From: Oscillospiraceae bacterium
GTDB lineage: Bacteria > Bacillota > Clostridia > Monoglobales > Monoglobaceae
Length of the DNA: 64,000 nt
Direction of reading: 5' to 3'
NCBI GenBank assembly: GCA_015068845.1
Contig: SVJR01000002.1
Coordinates: 33,003 to 97,002, forward strand
Shown: piece after piece, positions 13,549 through 21,953 of the stretch
Numbering within the stretch: position 1 is the stretch's first letter
Layout: each line of letters starts with the position of its first letter
The notes under the pieces: generated by a model
Databases searched by the model: none
Told to the model about the DNA's origin: nothing
Seen by the model: only the letters and a program-made list of their open reading frames with translations
Translations under genes and position numbers: made by a program

Positions 13549-13623
13549 TGGTGACTCCTAGGGGATTCGAACCCCTGTAGCCGCCGTGAGAGGGCGGAGT
13601 CTTAACCACTTGACCAAGGAGCC
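13549..13623 (-). tRNA. tRNA-Glu (CTC)
   Basis: The minus strand folds as a 75-nt cloverleaf: acceptor GGCTCCT/AGGAGTC, anticodon arm CCGCC-CTCTCAC-GGCGG with anticodon CTC, T-arm GGGGTTCGAATCCCC and encoded CCA. Confidence 0.95.
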
Positions 13624-13646
13624 ATATTAAGTTTTGCCCGTATGCA

Positions 13647-13674
13647 AAACCCGTGTATAAAACACGGGTTTTAC
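13647..13674. other. Hairpin between the two tRNA genes
   Basis: AAAACCCGTGT and ACACGGGTTTT form a perfect stem in the spacer of the tRNA operon. It is probably a processing or attenuation structure. Confidence 0.5.
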
Positions 13675-13677
13675 GGG

Positions 13678-13754
13678 TGGTAGCGGTAACTAGATTCGAA
13701 CTAGTGACACTACGGGTATGAACCGTATGCTCTAGCCAACTGAGCTATACCGCC
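13678..13754 (-). tRNA. tRNA-Met (CAT)
   Basis: A 77-nt cloverleaf on the minus strand: GGCGGTA acceptor, D-arm TAGCTCAGTTGGCTAGAGC, anticodon loop TTCATAC (CAT), T-arm CTAGTTCGAATCTAG and encoded CCA. It starts with G rather than an initiator pattern, so it is read as elongator Met; an Ile tRNA with lysidine at the CAT anticodon is less likely but not excluded. Confidence 0.92.
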
Positions 13755-13802
13755 ATAGCTTGTCTATAATACCACAAAACTAAATATTTGTCAATACTTA
13801 TT

Positions 13803-14186
13803 TTAAACTTTTTGAGAATATTTGCAGCAACAGGCAATATGATTACATATAAGGGCGATGTCAAAGCTACCCAAGAAGTCGAGGACCATACATCCCATAT
13901 CCGAAACGCTTAGTTCCATTGTTGTTTCGTATGCAAAATTGTTGTTGGTTTTAAGCGTGCAGAGCGAGATGCTATGATAAGGAATTATTTGAATGTAATG
14001 CGACATAGAGTCTCCGCCGTTTGCAAATTCAATAAGAATTTTTCGGTCCGTAAATGTGACGAGGGCACCCTTTGCCGCAAAGTTGCCTAAAATCTCTTCG
14101 CCTTCGTTTAAAAAAGACGAAAGCGACGGCAAAATGGCTCCATCCCCAAGCTTTGATAGACTAAGCGACATATTGTTTCCCAGCAT
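13803..14186 (-). CDS. Bacterial PH-domain-like protein
   Basis: The start is placed at ATG 14186, behind TGGGGGGAAT on the minus strand, giving 127 aa; the track start lies inside an upstream hairpin. The sequence LNEGEEILGNFAAKGALVTF, TDRKILIEF and YIQIIPYHSISLCTL matches the beta-strand pattern of small bacterial pleckstrin-homology proteins. The C-terminal part is unusually Cys-rich (CNHIACCCKYS). There is no signal or membrane helix. The family role is unclear, perhaps protein or lipid scaffolding. Confidence 0.7.
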   Translation of the reverse strand: MLGNNMSLSLSKLGDGAILPSLSSFLNEGEEILGNFAAKGALVTFTDRKILIEFANGGDSMSHYIQIIPYHSISLCTLKTNNNFAYETTMELSVSDMGCMVLDFLGSFDIALICNHIACCCKYSQKV

Positions 14187-14205
14187 ATTGATTCCCCCCA
14201 ATAAA

Positions 14206-14237
14206 AAAGTGCGTGGCACCAGTACCACGCACAAAAA
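14206..14237. terminator. Hairpin upstream of the PH-domain gene
   Basis: GTGCGTGG and CCACGCAC pair around CACCAGTA, flanked by A and T runs on both sides. On the minus strand it would end a short transcript starting beyond 14352, ahead of the PH gene. Confidence 0.6.
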
Positions 14238-14256
14238 ACGCATAGCACTGATTTTG

Positions 14257-14352
14257 TTGTCACACAAGAATACCAATAACAGAGCTAAAGGTAAATCAGG
14301 CCTGCGTTTTTATCAAACGCACGCTCTGTTACAGTATTCACTTGTGTGACAA
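14257..14352. ncRNA. Structured 96-bp inverted repeat (candidate ncRNA or MITE)
   Basis: TTGTCACACAAG...AACAGAGC at 14257-14285 pairs with GCTCTGTTAC...CTTGTGTGACAA at 14322-14352. The loop contains a second hairpin (GCGTTT-TTATC-AAACGC). On the minus strand it is followed by the hairpin at 14206-14237, which would act as a terminator. It matches no RNA family I can identify. A miniature transposable element is the alternative. Confidence 0.5.
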
Positions 14353-14445
14353 AAGTTATTATATCACCAATATAAAAATTTTACAACACTTTTTGTATAA
14401 AAATAACAAAGCATATAGGTTCTTACATAAATTTCCTTAAAGGTA

Positions 14446-14495
14446 TTGACAACTTTATATATTCTTGATATATTTAGTATGCGTACTAAATATAT
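14446..14495 (+). promoter_or_regulatory. Promoter with overlapping palindromic operator
   Basis: TTGACA at 14446-14451, a 17-bp spacer and TATATT at 14469-14474. A 28-bp near-perfect palindrome at 14468-14495, centred on TTTAGTATGCGTACTAAA, covers the -10 box and transcription start. This is the layout of an autorepressed TetR-type promoter. Confidence 0.75.
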
Positions 14496-14516
14496 TCTAA
14501 AAAAGGGGGCGAATAG

Positions 14517-15215
14517 ATGCTGAATAATATTGTTAAAAGGCGTATGCGTTTAAAACCGCTGACCGAGACGGAAATAGATATAATTCGTTCAGCAACAAAG
14601 CTGTTTTTGCAAAACGGATATACGCAGACTACCTTTAAAATGATTGAGGCGGATTCCGGTGTTAAGGTCGGGGCGATAACATATCATTTTCATTCCAAGG
14701 AGGAAATGCTGCAGATACTTATAGAAGAGCTGATGGATTATCACGCAGGTCTCATTGATGATATGCACGATGATATGCAGAGTGCCCTGATGGCATATGC
14801 AATGGAAATTGCGGTTCAGGTTGCATTGTGTGAAAATAACCGAAATGCCTGGGATTTGTATTATTCGGGATATAGCCTGCCTTTGACATATGAGCATATT
14901 AAAGGCTGGGCGGCAGAGAAGAATTACTCGTTGCTTGGGTCGAGGCTTCCCGATTGGACAGAAAGCGATTTTCGTGATAAAGAGGTGATTGCTTCAGGAA
15001 TTGAGCTTGCGGCACTTAAAACCTTTTGTGACAGAGGCTTTACCCTTGATAAAAAAATCTCGCTTTGTCTGGATAGTATGATGATGCTTTACGAAATTCC
15101 CAAAGCGGAAAGGCAAGAGGTAATACAAAAAATTCTTTTACGCGATTATAAGAAAATAGCAAAAGACATGTTTGATAAGTTTGTCAAACGGTTGGATAAC
15201 GATATAGTAAATTAA
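14517..15215 (+). CDS. TetR/AcrR-family transcriptional regulator
   Basis: The 232-aa protein has an N-terminal helix-turn-helix (residues about 20-70: IIRSATKLFLQNGYTQTTFK and VGAITYHFHSKEEML). A long all-helical C-terminal ligand-binding domain follows. The palindrome over its own promoter suggests autorepression by a dimer. The giant surface-protein gene starts 89 bases downstream on the same strand and could be in the same transcript or controlled by it. The ligand cannot be inferred. AAAAAGGGGG precedes ATG 14517. Confidence 0.9.
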   Translation: MLNNIVKRRMRLKPLTETEIDIIRSATKLFLQNGYTQTTFKMIEADSGVKVGAITYHFHSKEEMLQILIEELMDYHAGLIDDMHDDMQSALMAYAMEIAVQVALCENNRNAWDLYYSGYSLPLTYEHIKGWAAEKNYSLLGSRLPDWTESDFRDKEVIASGIELAALKTFCDRGFTLDKKISLCLDSMMMLYEIPKAERQEVIQKILLRDYKKIAKDMFDKFVKRLDNDIVN

Positions 15216-15219
15216 AGGC

Positions 15220-15267
15220 TTCACAAGGGGGTGCCCCCTTGTAGTAGTTATTACATAACTACTACAA
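15220..15267 (+). promoter_or_regulatory. Two tandem hairpins ahead of the surface-protein gene
   Basis: CACAAGGGGGTGCCCCCTTGTAG is followed directly by the palindrome GTAGTAGTTAT/ATAACTACTAC. The first is terminator-like and the second could be an operator or an mRNA structure for the next gene. Confidence 0.55.
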
Positions 15268-15303
15268 ACAACTTCTAATAAAAATATTGAAAGGATTGAT
15301 TTT

Positions 15304-18300
15304 ATGAAGACACGAAGACTATTGGCAACCATCCTGACAATTGCGATGCTTGTGACAGTGCTGCCCGCAACCATGATTGTTTCGGCGGCAGTGCCGGATG
15401 CAAGTACTGGTATAGTATTTACCAAAACGGCACAGGCAAAAGCTGACGGTACTGTGGATATCACAATGGAAGCATACACAACCGGTAAAGTAACCAACTC
15501 GCAAAGTGCCGTGCCTGCGGATATTGTGTTGGTACTGGATGTATCTGGAAGTATGGATGAAATAGCGGCCCATTCACCTCACAAGGTTGCAATAAATGGC
15601 ACCAGATGGGTTCCGATTCTGAGTCCGCATTATGGCTTCAGTGATGATAGTATAAATTATTACATCGACAATGGTGCAGGTGGGTATACTCAGGTTACTT
15701 TTGTAGATTACGATGATTCTGGTTTTTTGGGCGCTGACATCGGACATAAGTATTATACAGATGGTGTAAGTTATTACTATCCCAAGCTGGAATCCGGTGT
15801 AGATACAAGTGGCAGAACACAAAGCTATCAGGAAAAGCAGTTCTACCGTGATATGACGCATATGGAAATATTGAAGGAGGGTGCAGATGCGTTTATCGCA
15901 GATGTGGCAACTAAGAACGAATCCATTCCGGACGATAAAGATAAACACCGTATTTCTATCGTAAAATTTGGCTCTTCAGATTACTATAACGGCTCACAGG
16001 CAACAGATGACCACACACAGGCTGTAGTTGGTGACAATCGTGCAAGCAACGGATATAACTATACACAGGTTGTAAAAGGTCTTACGGTTGTAAATGCGGC
16101 AGGTAAAACTGAGCTTACAAATGCAATGAACAGTTTGGTTTCAGGCGGTGCGACAGCCGTTGACTATGGTTTGCAGCTGGCAGAAGATGTTTTAGGAGAC
16201 AGAGAGGATTCTGTTGGCAGAAGTGAAGCGATTATCGTATTTACAGATGGTTCGCCTACGCATGGCAGCGGTTATGAAGCTGCAGTTGCAGGTGCGGCAA
16301 TCGATGAAGCACTGGCTCTTAAAAATGCGGGAGTAAAGATTTTTGCAATCGGCGGTGCAGACACAGCGGACAGCAGTATTCTTGGCGATAATTCAAACCA
16401 GTTTATGCACTATGTTTCCAATAACTTCCCGAAGGCAGATTATGCAGATGGTTCTATAGTTCCGGGTGATGGCAGCATTACAAACGGTTACTATATGACA
16501 CCCTCAGAGGACAAGGATCTTGAAAATATTTTTGAGGACATTTTCAAGCAGACGGTAAACTTAGATATTACCTTGGGTGAAACCGCCGGTGTGATTGACA
16601 CAATTTCGCCGTACTTCACCATTCCGGGAGTAGACGAAGCTGCCAAGGCGGCTAAGGTAACGGTAAAAACTGCGAGAAAGACCGCAAGTGGTTGGGATGC
16701 TCCTGAGGCACTGGTGGGTGCGACAGTAAACGTTACCGGCAATACTCTTACAGTTCGCGGTTTTGACTTTGACGCGAACTATGTTTCTGAAAATCCCCGT
16801 CAGGTTGATAGTGCAGATTTTTACGGCAGAAAGCTTATTATTACAGTAAATGTAACACCTGACTATGACGAAATAGATTTACATAAAGCGAATTTTACCG
16901 GCGGTTCAATTCCTACAAACGAAGGTCTTGCAGCGGTTGTAAACAGTGCAAATGAAGCGGTAATAACAGCTGATTCTCCCACTATTTCGGCAAAAAAGGT
17001 TACATATAAGGTAGATGGTCAGGATTATGCATATTTCTATCGTCTGCCGGGTGCAAATGTGAATGTTATAAGTGATGTTCCCGAAAAGGAAGGTCATACC
17101 TTTAATGGTTGGGACAGAACAGGTTCGTTCACTATGCCAAACGATGATGTGGTGATTAACGGCAGCTTTACGGCAGAAGAGTATGATGTTACTTATGTCT
17201 TTTCCGGAAACCTTCCTACGGGAACAGTTAACACCGACTTGCCTAACGGTGGAGCTTCTGTAAAAGTTACTTACGGAACGGACTATACCGTTGCGCCTCC
17301 AATCAACACTGCTGCCGGAACTAAATTTGAAGGCTATCAGTTTGTCGGTTGGACTCCACGACAGGAAAATGTCATAATTCAGGACGGCAAATTTAAGATG
17401 CCGGCAAACAATGTAACGTTAATCGGCTATTTTATGCCGGATGATGACACGGCGTATAAGATTGAGCATTACACGGAAACCTTTAATGACGGCGAATTTG
17501 AACTCAAAGAAACGGAAAACAAATTTGGGGAAACAGATAAAGAGGTAACAGCAACGCCGACGACCTATACGGGCTTTACATTCGATAGATCCGTTACAGG
17601 AACAGTGATTACCGACACCATTGAAGGTGACGGCTCGACTGTGCTCAAGCTTTATTATACAAGAAACGAGTACAATGTGTTTTACGAATTTGACGGTACA
17701 GTACCAAGCGGTGTAACCGCACCAGGTGGCGTAATCAAAAAGTATGGCGAAAGCTACACTATTGAGGATGCAATGAATATACCTGGTTATGAGTTCAAGG
17801 GTTGGTACTACACATCGGATTTGACTTACACAAATGTTTCCGGCAATACAATTACCGTAGACAGAGATATTTACCTTGCAGGTGAATTTACGGCAAAAAG
17901 TGATACTCCCTACATGGTAGAGCATTGGATTCAAAATGCAAATGACGACAACTATACACTTGACACACATCTTACGGAAACGCTAAGCGGTACAACCGAT
18001 ACAGACGCAACCGCTTATGCACGCATACTTGAAGGTTTAACTTTTAACGCAACAAAAACGAATGACGAGTTGCCGTCCAACCAGAGTCTTGATACCACCG
18101 GCACAATCGCATCTATTACGGCAAACATTGACCGCAACGGCGATACGGTTATTAAATTCTATTATGACAGACTTACTTACAAGGTAACCTATAGGTTTGA
18201 GGGTACTGTTCCGTCGGATGCGCCGGATATTTCGGGACTTGCACAGCTGGATGTGCGTCACGGTGCAACCGTAACAGTAGATACAACAATACCTAATCTC

Positions 18301-21300
18301 GCGGCTTGGCCAACCGGCTACACAGGCTTTTATGGCTGGTACAGAGGTGCGGCAATTGATGCAAACCGCGTAACAGAATTTACTATGCCTGCGCGAGATG
18401 TAGAGCTTTTAGGCTACTTTATCCCGTCTAACGATACAGCCTACATAGTAAAGCATTTCCTGCAGAATGCAGATGATGATAACTATACTGAGGACATAAG
18501 TCGTCGTGAAACCTTGCGCGGTAAAACCTTGGATTATGTAACGGCATATCCGTTGCCGACAATACTTGGGCTAGGTTATACCTACAATGAAACATTATCC
18601 ACAGACGAGGGGCAGATTGTGGCAGATGGTAGCTTAGAGCTTATACTTTACTACGACCGAATTACATATAATGTAACCTATCAGTATATTAACAAGCCGA
18701 CGGGTGCGGCAATAAACGAACCAACCGACAATACTGAATACCGTCACGGAAAAGAAGTGTTGTTTGACACAACCGCACAGGTAGTTGCAGGTTATACCTT
18801 CCACGGCTGGTACATTCAGGATGCAGATATTACAACAACAGCAACCGGATTTATAATGCCAAGCAGAGATGTTGTAATCTATGGTGCGTGGACGGCAAAT
18901 TCAAATACAGCCTACACGGTAGAGCATTATTACGAAGGCTTGAACGGTACTTTCGGTGATGGCGAAGGTAATGCGACACCCAAATTCACCGAAACACAGC
19001 ATACCGGTACAACAGGTCAGCTTGCTGTAGCAGCCGAAATTCCGCAGGCGGGCTTTACATTTGATACAAGCATTCCGGGCACAGTTGCAAGTGCGACTAT
19101 CGCCGGTGATGGTGGAACAATCTTAAAGCTCTACTATAAGAGAAACACCTACAAGGTAACTTATGAGTACAGCGGTGCAATGCCGGATGCTGCATTTGAA
19201 ACTGCGGCAAATGCTCAGCTTCCAAACGGCGGTGTTGCTTATGAATTAAAGTATGGCGCAACACATCAAATTCAACCGGTTGTAAATATAGCAGCAAATG
19301 CTGCACTCACGGGTTATTCATTCCACGGCTGGACGCCCAACGATACAGCATTGGTTATAACAGGCAATGAGTTTACAATGCCTATGCACGATGTGATTCT
19401 GGTTGGTCATTTCCATCCAAATACCAATACACCATATACTATCAATCACTTTTTGGAAACAGAAGCCGAAGGCGTTTATCCGACCGTGCCGAACTATACA
19501 GAAAATCGTCCGGGCGAAACCAATGCAAATGCAACTGTGTATGCGAGAAAATATGACGGCTTCGTCATTGATTTGGATACAACAACGGGCGAGACAGTAG
19601 GTGGGGATTACACCACTATTACAAAGAAGATAGAAGGCGATGGTTCGACAGAATTTAACTTCTACTACAAGAGAATTGCTTATAATGTTAAGTACGAGCT
19701 TGACAGCTTGCAGCCTCATGGTGTAAATCTTACGGAACATCAAACAACGATAAGCACATATAATCACAACGCATTATACGGCACAACTGTAACGGTGAAG
19801 ACTGATTTATCACAAGAAGGTTACACCTTTGATGGTTGGTACAGCGAAGATCCAGCAGTTGGTAAAAATGATGCAAGCTTTACAATGCCTGCTAAGGAAG
19901 TTGTACTTAAGGGTAAGTTTGTTGCAAACACCAATACTGTATATAAGGTACAGCACTTGCAGCAAAAACTCAACACCGAGGGAACAGCTGCACTGGATGC
20001 AGACCCATTAGGACATCCTGAAAATTACGAGCTGGTTGAAACAGACGATTGCACAGGGACAACCGGGCACACAGCAACAGCAGAGGTTAATCGTTATGAC
20101 GGCTTTGTTGCAAGAACAGACAATGTCATCAACGCTACAATTGCAGGTGACGGTTTAACAGTAATAAAACTCTATTACGACAGAATGACTAACCCGATTG
20201 AGTACCACTTCTATGGCGAGCATCCGGACCATCAAGCTTCGGAACTTCCGACAAAGGAAGAAAATGTTCCGTATGGTGTAAAGAGAACAGTAGCAGCGAA
20301 AATCTCCTGCGATCCTTCGCACAGACATGTTCCTACAGATTGGGCTTCACCACATGTAGCGCCGGAAGCAAGCGGCGAATTCAGAATGCCGGCAACAAAA
20401 GTAGATTTCTATACGGCACTCCGTCATATCTACAAAGTAGAATATGACCTTGCAGGCGGTACAGGTGCAGCGGATGTAGCGTATGGAGCAATAGATGTAT
20501 TTGCAGGTACAGTAATTGATGTTAAGCCTGCAGCTACAAAAGCACAGTACAGCTTTGATGGCTGGAAGATGGATGGCACAGATACAATCTACAACCCGGA
20601 AGATGAAATTACGGTGAATAAGGATATTAAGCTTATCGCACAATGGACATACACCGGCGGCGGTGGTGGCGGCGGAGGCGGCGTCACAAGATACACCCTC
20701 ACCTATGACACAAACGGAGGCTCAGCCATTGCAAAAGAAACATACAACTCTGGCGCAACAGTTAAGCTCACAAAGGTTCCCAAGAAAGACGGATATATCT
20801 TTGACGGCTGGCATCTTGACAGTGCGCTCAGCGAGGATGTTGACGAAGTTAAGATAACCAAAAACATCACAGTGTATGCGGATTGGATTGAGGACAACGG
20901 CAATGCCGGCAATGGACACTATACTCCCGGAAGCCTTAACGGGGAAGACCATTTTGCATATGTTGTAGGTTATCCTGACGGAACAGTAAGACCGAACGAC
21001 CATATCGACAGAGCTGAAGTTACAACTATCTTCTTCAGACTTCTCAAGGAAGATGTCCGTGCGGCAAACCTGACAGCAATGAATTCGTTTGGTGATGTAA
21101 ATGCTGAGGATTGGCACAACAAGGCGATTTCAACAATGGCAAAGCTTGGCATCGTTAAGGGCAGATACGCAGACGCATTTGTACCGGATGCATTCATTAC
21201 CCGTGCAGAATTTGCAGTTATCTGTGCAAGATTTGACGATTCGGAATTTGAAATAGTTGACGAATTCACAGATGTACAGGGACACTGGGCAGAGGCTGAA

Positions 21301-21603
21301 ATTCACGAGTCTGCAGCACACGGCTGGATAAGAGGTTACGAGGACAACACCTTCAAGCCCGACCAGTTCATTACCCGTGCTGAGGCAATGACGATGATTA
21401 ACAGAGTTTTAAACCGTGTACCTGAAACCGTTGATGATTTGCTCGACGAAATGATTAAGTGGCCTGACAACAGCAATACAGCTGAATGGTATTATCTCCC
21501 CGTTCAGGAAGCAACAAACGGACACAATTTCATCAAGAAGAACAACATCTACGAAAAGTGGACCGAGCTTACAGAGCCTGTTGACTGGACTCAGTATCAG
21601 TAG
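15304..21603 (+). CDS. Giant surface protein: vWA domain, MucBP-like repeats, three SLH domains
   Basis: The 2099-aa secreted protein starts with a signal peptide (to about residue 29, ending IVSAA). A von Willebrand A domain spans roughly 65-420, with the MIDAS motif DVSGS at 79 and IVFTDGSP near 310. Beta-rich repeats follow. Six modules of about 160-175 aa begin like TAYKIEHYTE, TPYMVEHWIQ, TAYIVKHFLQ, TAYTVEHYYE, TPYTINHFLE and TVYKVQHLQQ; each ends in a 'GDGSTVLKLYY..R..Y.V.Y' strand pair and resembles MucBP/InlB-B repeats. A Gly9 linker near 1785 precedes a last YDTNGGSA...GYIFDGW repeat. Three SLH domains (about 1883, 1943 and 1993) anchor it to the cell wall. It is probably an adhesin or contact protein. 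A GAAAGGATTG ribosome site supports ATG 15304. Confidence 0.9.
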   Translation: MKTRRLLATILTIAMLVTVLPATMIVSAAVPDASTGIVFTKTAQAKADGTVDITMEAYTTGKVTNSQSAVPADIVLVLDVSGSMDEIAAHSPHKVAINGTRWVPILSPHYGFSDDSINYYIDNGAGGYTQVTFVDYDDSGFLGADIGHKYYTDGVSYYYPKLESGVDTSGRTQSYQEKQFYRDMTHMEILKEGADAFIADVATKNESIPDDKDKHRISIVKFGSSDYYNGSQATDDHTQAVVGDNRASNGYNYTQVVKGLTVVNAAGKTELTNAMNSLVSGGATAVDYGLQLAEDVLGDREDSVGRSEAIIVFTDGSPTHGSGYEAAVAGAAIDEALALKNAGVKIFAIGGADTADSSILGDNSNQFMHYVSNNFPKADYADGSIVPGDGSITNGYYMTPSEDKDLENIFEDIFKQTVNLDITLGETAGVIDTISPYFTIPGVDEAAKAAKVTVKTARKTASGWDAPEALVGATVNVTGNTLTVRGFDFDANYVSENPRQVDSADFYGRKLIITVNVTPDYDEIDLHKANFTGGSIPTNEGLAAVVNSANEAVITADSPTISAKKVTYKVDGQDYAYFYRLPGANVNVISDVPEKEGHTFNGWDRTGSFTMPNDDVVINGSFTAEEYDVTYVFSGNLPTGTVNTDLPNGGASVKVTYGTDYTVAPPINTAAGTKFEGYQFVGWTPRQENVIIQDGKFKMPANNVTLIGYFMPDDDTAYKIEHYTETFNDGEFELKETENKFGETDKEVTATPTTYTGFTFDRSVTGTVITDTIEGDGSTVLKLYYTRNEYNVFYEFDGTVPSGVTAPGGVIKKYGESYTIEDAMNIPGYEFKGWYYTSDLTYTNVSGNTITVDRDIYLAGEFTAKSDTPYMVEHWIQNANDDNYTLDTHLTETLSGTTDTDATAYARILEGLTFNATKTNDELPSNQSLDTTGTIASITANIDRNGDTVIKFYYDRLTYKVTYRFEGTVPSDAPDISGLAQLDVRHGATVTVDTTIPNLAAWPTGYTGFYGWYRGAAIDANRVTEFTMPARDVELLGYFIPSNDTAYIVKHFLQNADDDNYTEDISRRETLRGKTLDYVTAYPLPTILGLGYTYNETLSTDEGQIVADGSLELILYYDRITYNVTYQYINKPTGAAINEPTDNTEYRHGKEVLFDTTAQVVAGYTFHGWYIQDADITTTATGFIMPSRDVVIYGAWTANSNTAYTVEHYYEGLNGTFGDGEGNATPKFTETQHTGTTGQLAVAAEIPQAGFTFDTSIPGTVASATIAGDGGTILKLYYKRNTYKVTYEYSGAMPDAAFETAANAQLPNGGVAYELKYGATHQIQPVVNIAANAALTGYSFHGWTPNDTALVITGNEFTMPMHDVILVGHFHPNTNTPYTINHFLETEAEGVYPTVPNYTENRPGETNANATVYARKYDGFVIDLDTTTGETVGGDYTTITKKIEGDGSTEFNFYYKRIAYNVKYELDSLQPHGVNLTEHQTTISTYNHNALYGTTVTVKTDLSQEGYTFDGWYSEDPAVGKNDASFTMPAKEVVLKGKFVANTNTVYKVQHLQQKLNTEGTAALDADPLGHPENYELVETDDCTGTTGHTATAEVNRYDGFVARTDNVINATIAGDGLTVIKLYYDRMTNPIEYHFYGEHPDHQASELPTKEENVPYGVKRTVAAKISCDPSHRHVPTDWASPHVAPEASGEFRMPATKVDFYTALRHIYKVEYDLAGGTGAADVAYGAIDVFAGTVIDVKPAATKAQYSFDGWKMDGTDTIYNPEDEITVNKDIKLIAQWTYTGGGGGGGGGVTRYTLTYDTNGGSAIAKETYNSGATVKLTKVPKKDGYIFDGWHLDSALSEDVDEVKITKNITVYADWIEDNGNAGNGHYTPGSLNGEDHFAYVVGYPDGTVRPNDHIDRAEVTTIFFRLLKEDVRAANLTAMNSFGDVNAEDWHNKAISTMAKLGIVKGRYADAFVPDAFITRAEFAVICARFDDSEFEIVDEFTDVQGHWAEAEIHESAAHGWIRGYEDNTFKPDQFITRAEAMTMINRVLNRVPETVDDLLDEMIKWPDNSNTAEWYYLPVQEATNGHNFIKKNNIYEKWTELTEPVDWTQYQ

Positions 21604-21608
21604 TAATC

Positions 21609-21642
21609 AAAAAGACACCGGCAATAATTGCCGGTGTCTTTT
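21609..21642. terminator. Terminator after the giant surface-protein gene
   Basis: AAAAGACACCGGCAA / TTGCCGGTGTCTTTT stem. A second tandem hairpin follows at 21656-21689. Confidence 0.9.
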
Positions 21643-21655
21643 GTATGCAGAGAAA

Positions 21656-21689
21656 AAAGACCTTGCAGCCAATTAACTGCAAGGTCTTT
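21656..21689. terminator. Second tandem terminator-like hairpin
   Basis: AAAGACCTTGCAG / CTGCAAGGTCTTT around CCAATTAA. It works in both directions between the two convergent genes. Confidence 0.75.
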
Positions 21690-21738
21690 GGTTGTTCGGA
21701 ATTTTCTACAGCCCTATAGGGGATAGGAAAAAATGTTT

Positions 21739-21823
21739 GGAACGGACAAACTGAGCACAAGCGTAGCTTGTGGTTACCCGAAGGCGTACTGGTGTACGGC
21801 GAGCGGCGAAGTTTGTTCGTAGC
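21739..21823. repeat. Short palindromic dispersed repeat, copy 1
   Basis: GGAACGGACAAACTGA at the left and GAAGTTTGTTCGTAGC at the right are inverted relatives. A diverged copy at 38700-38776 shares both ends and the GGTACGCCGAG core. It is probably a MITE or palindromic intergenic element. Confidence 0.65.
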
Positions 21824-21841
21824 AAAAAGGACATAAAAAAG

Positions 21842-21866
21842 AAAAACCGAATTTCTTCGGTTTTTC
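21842..21866. terminator. Terminator downstream of pckG
   Basis: AAAAACCGAA / TTCGGTTTTT around TTTC. A further GGACC...GGTCC hairpin lies at about 21902-21935, next to the PEPCK stop. Confidence 0.7.
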
Positions 21867-21953
21867 TTCATCATTAGGTTTATTGATAACAATAATCTTT
21901 TCGGACCTTTTGGAAAAACTTCCTTTTTGCGGTCCGGACTTTTTTTACATTCC

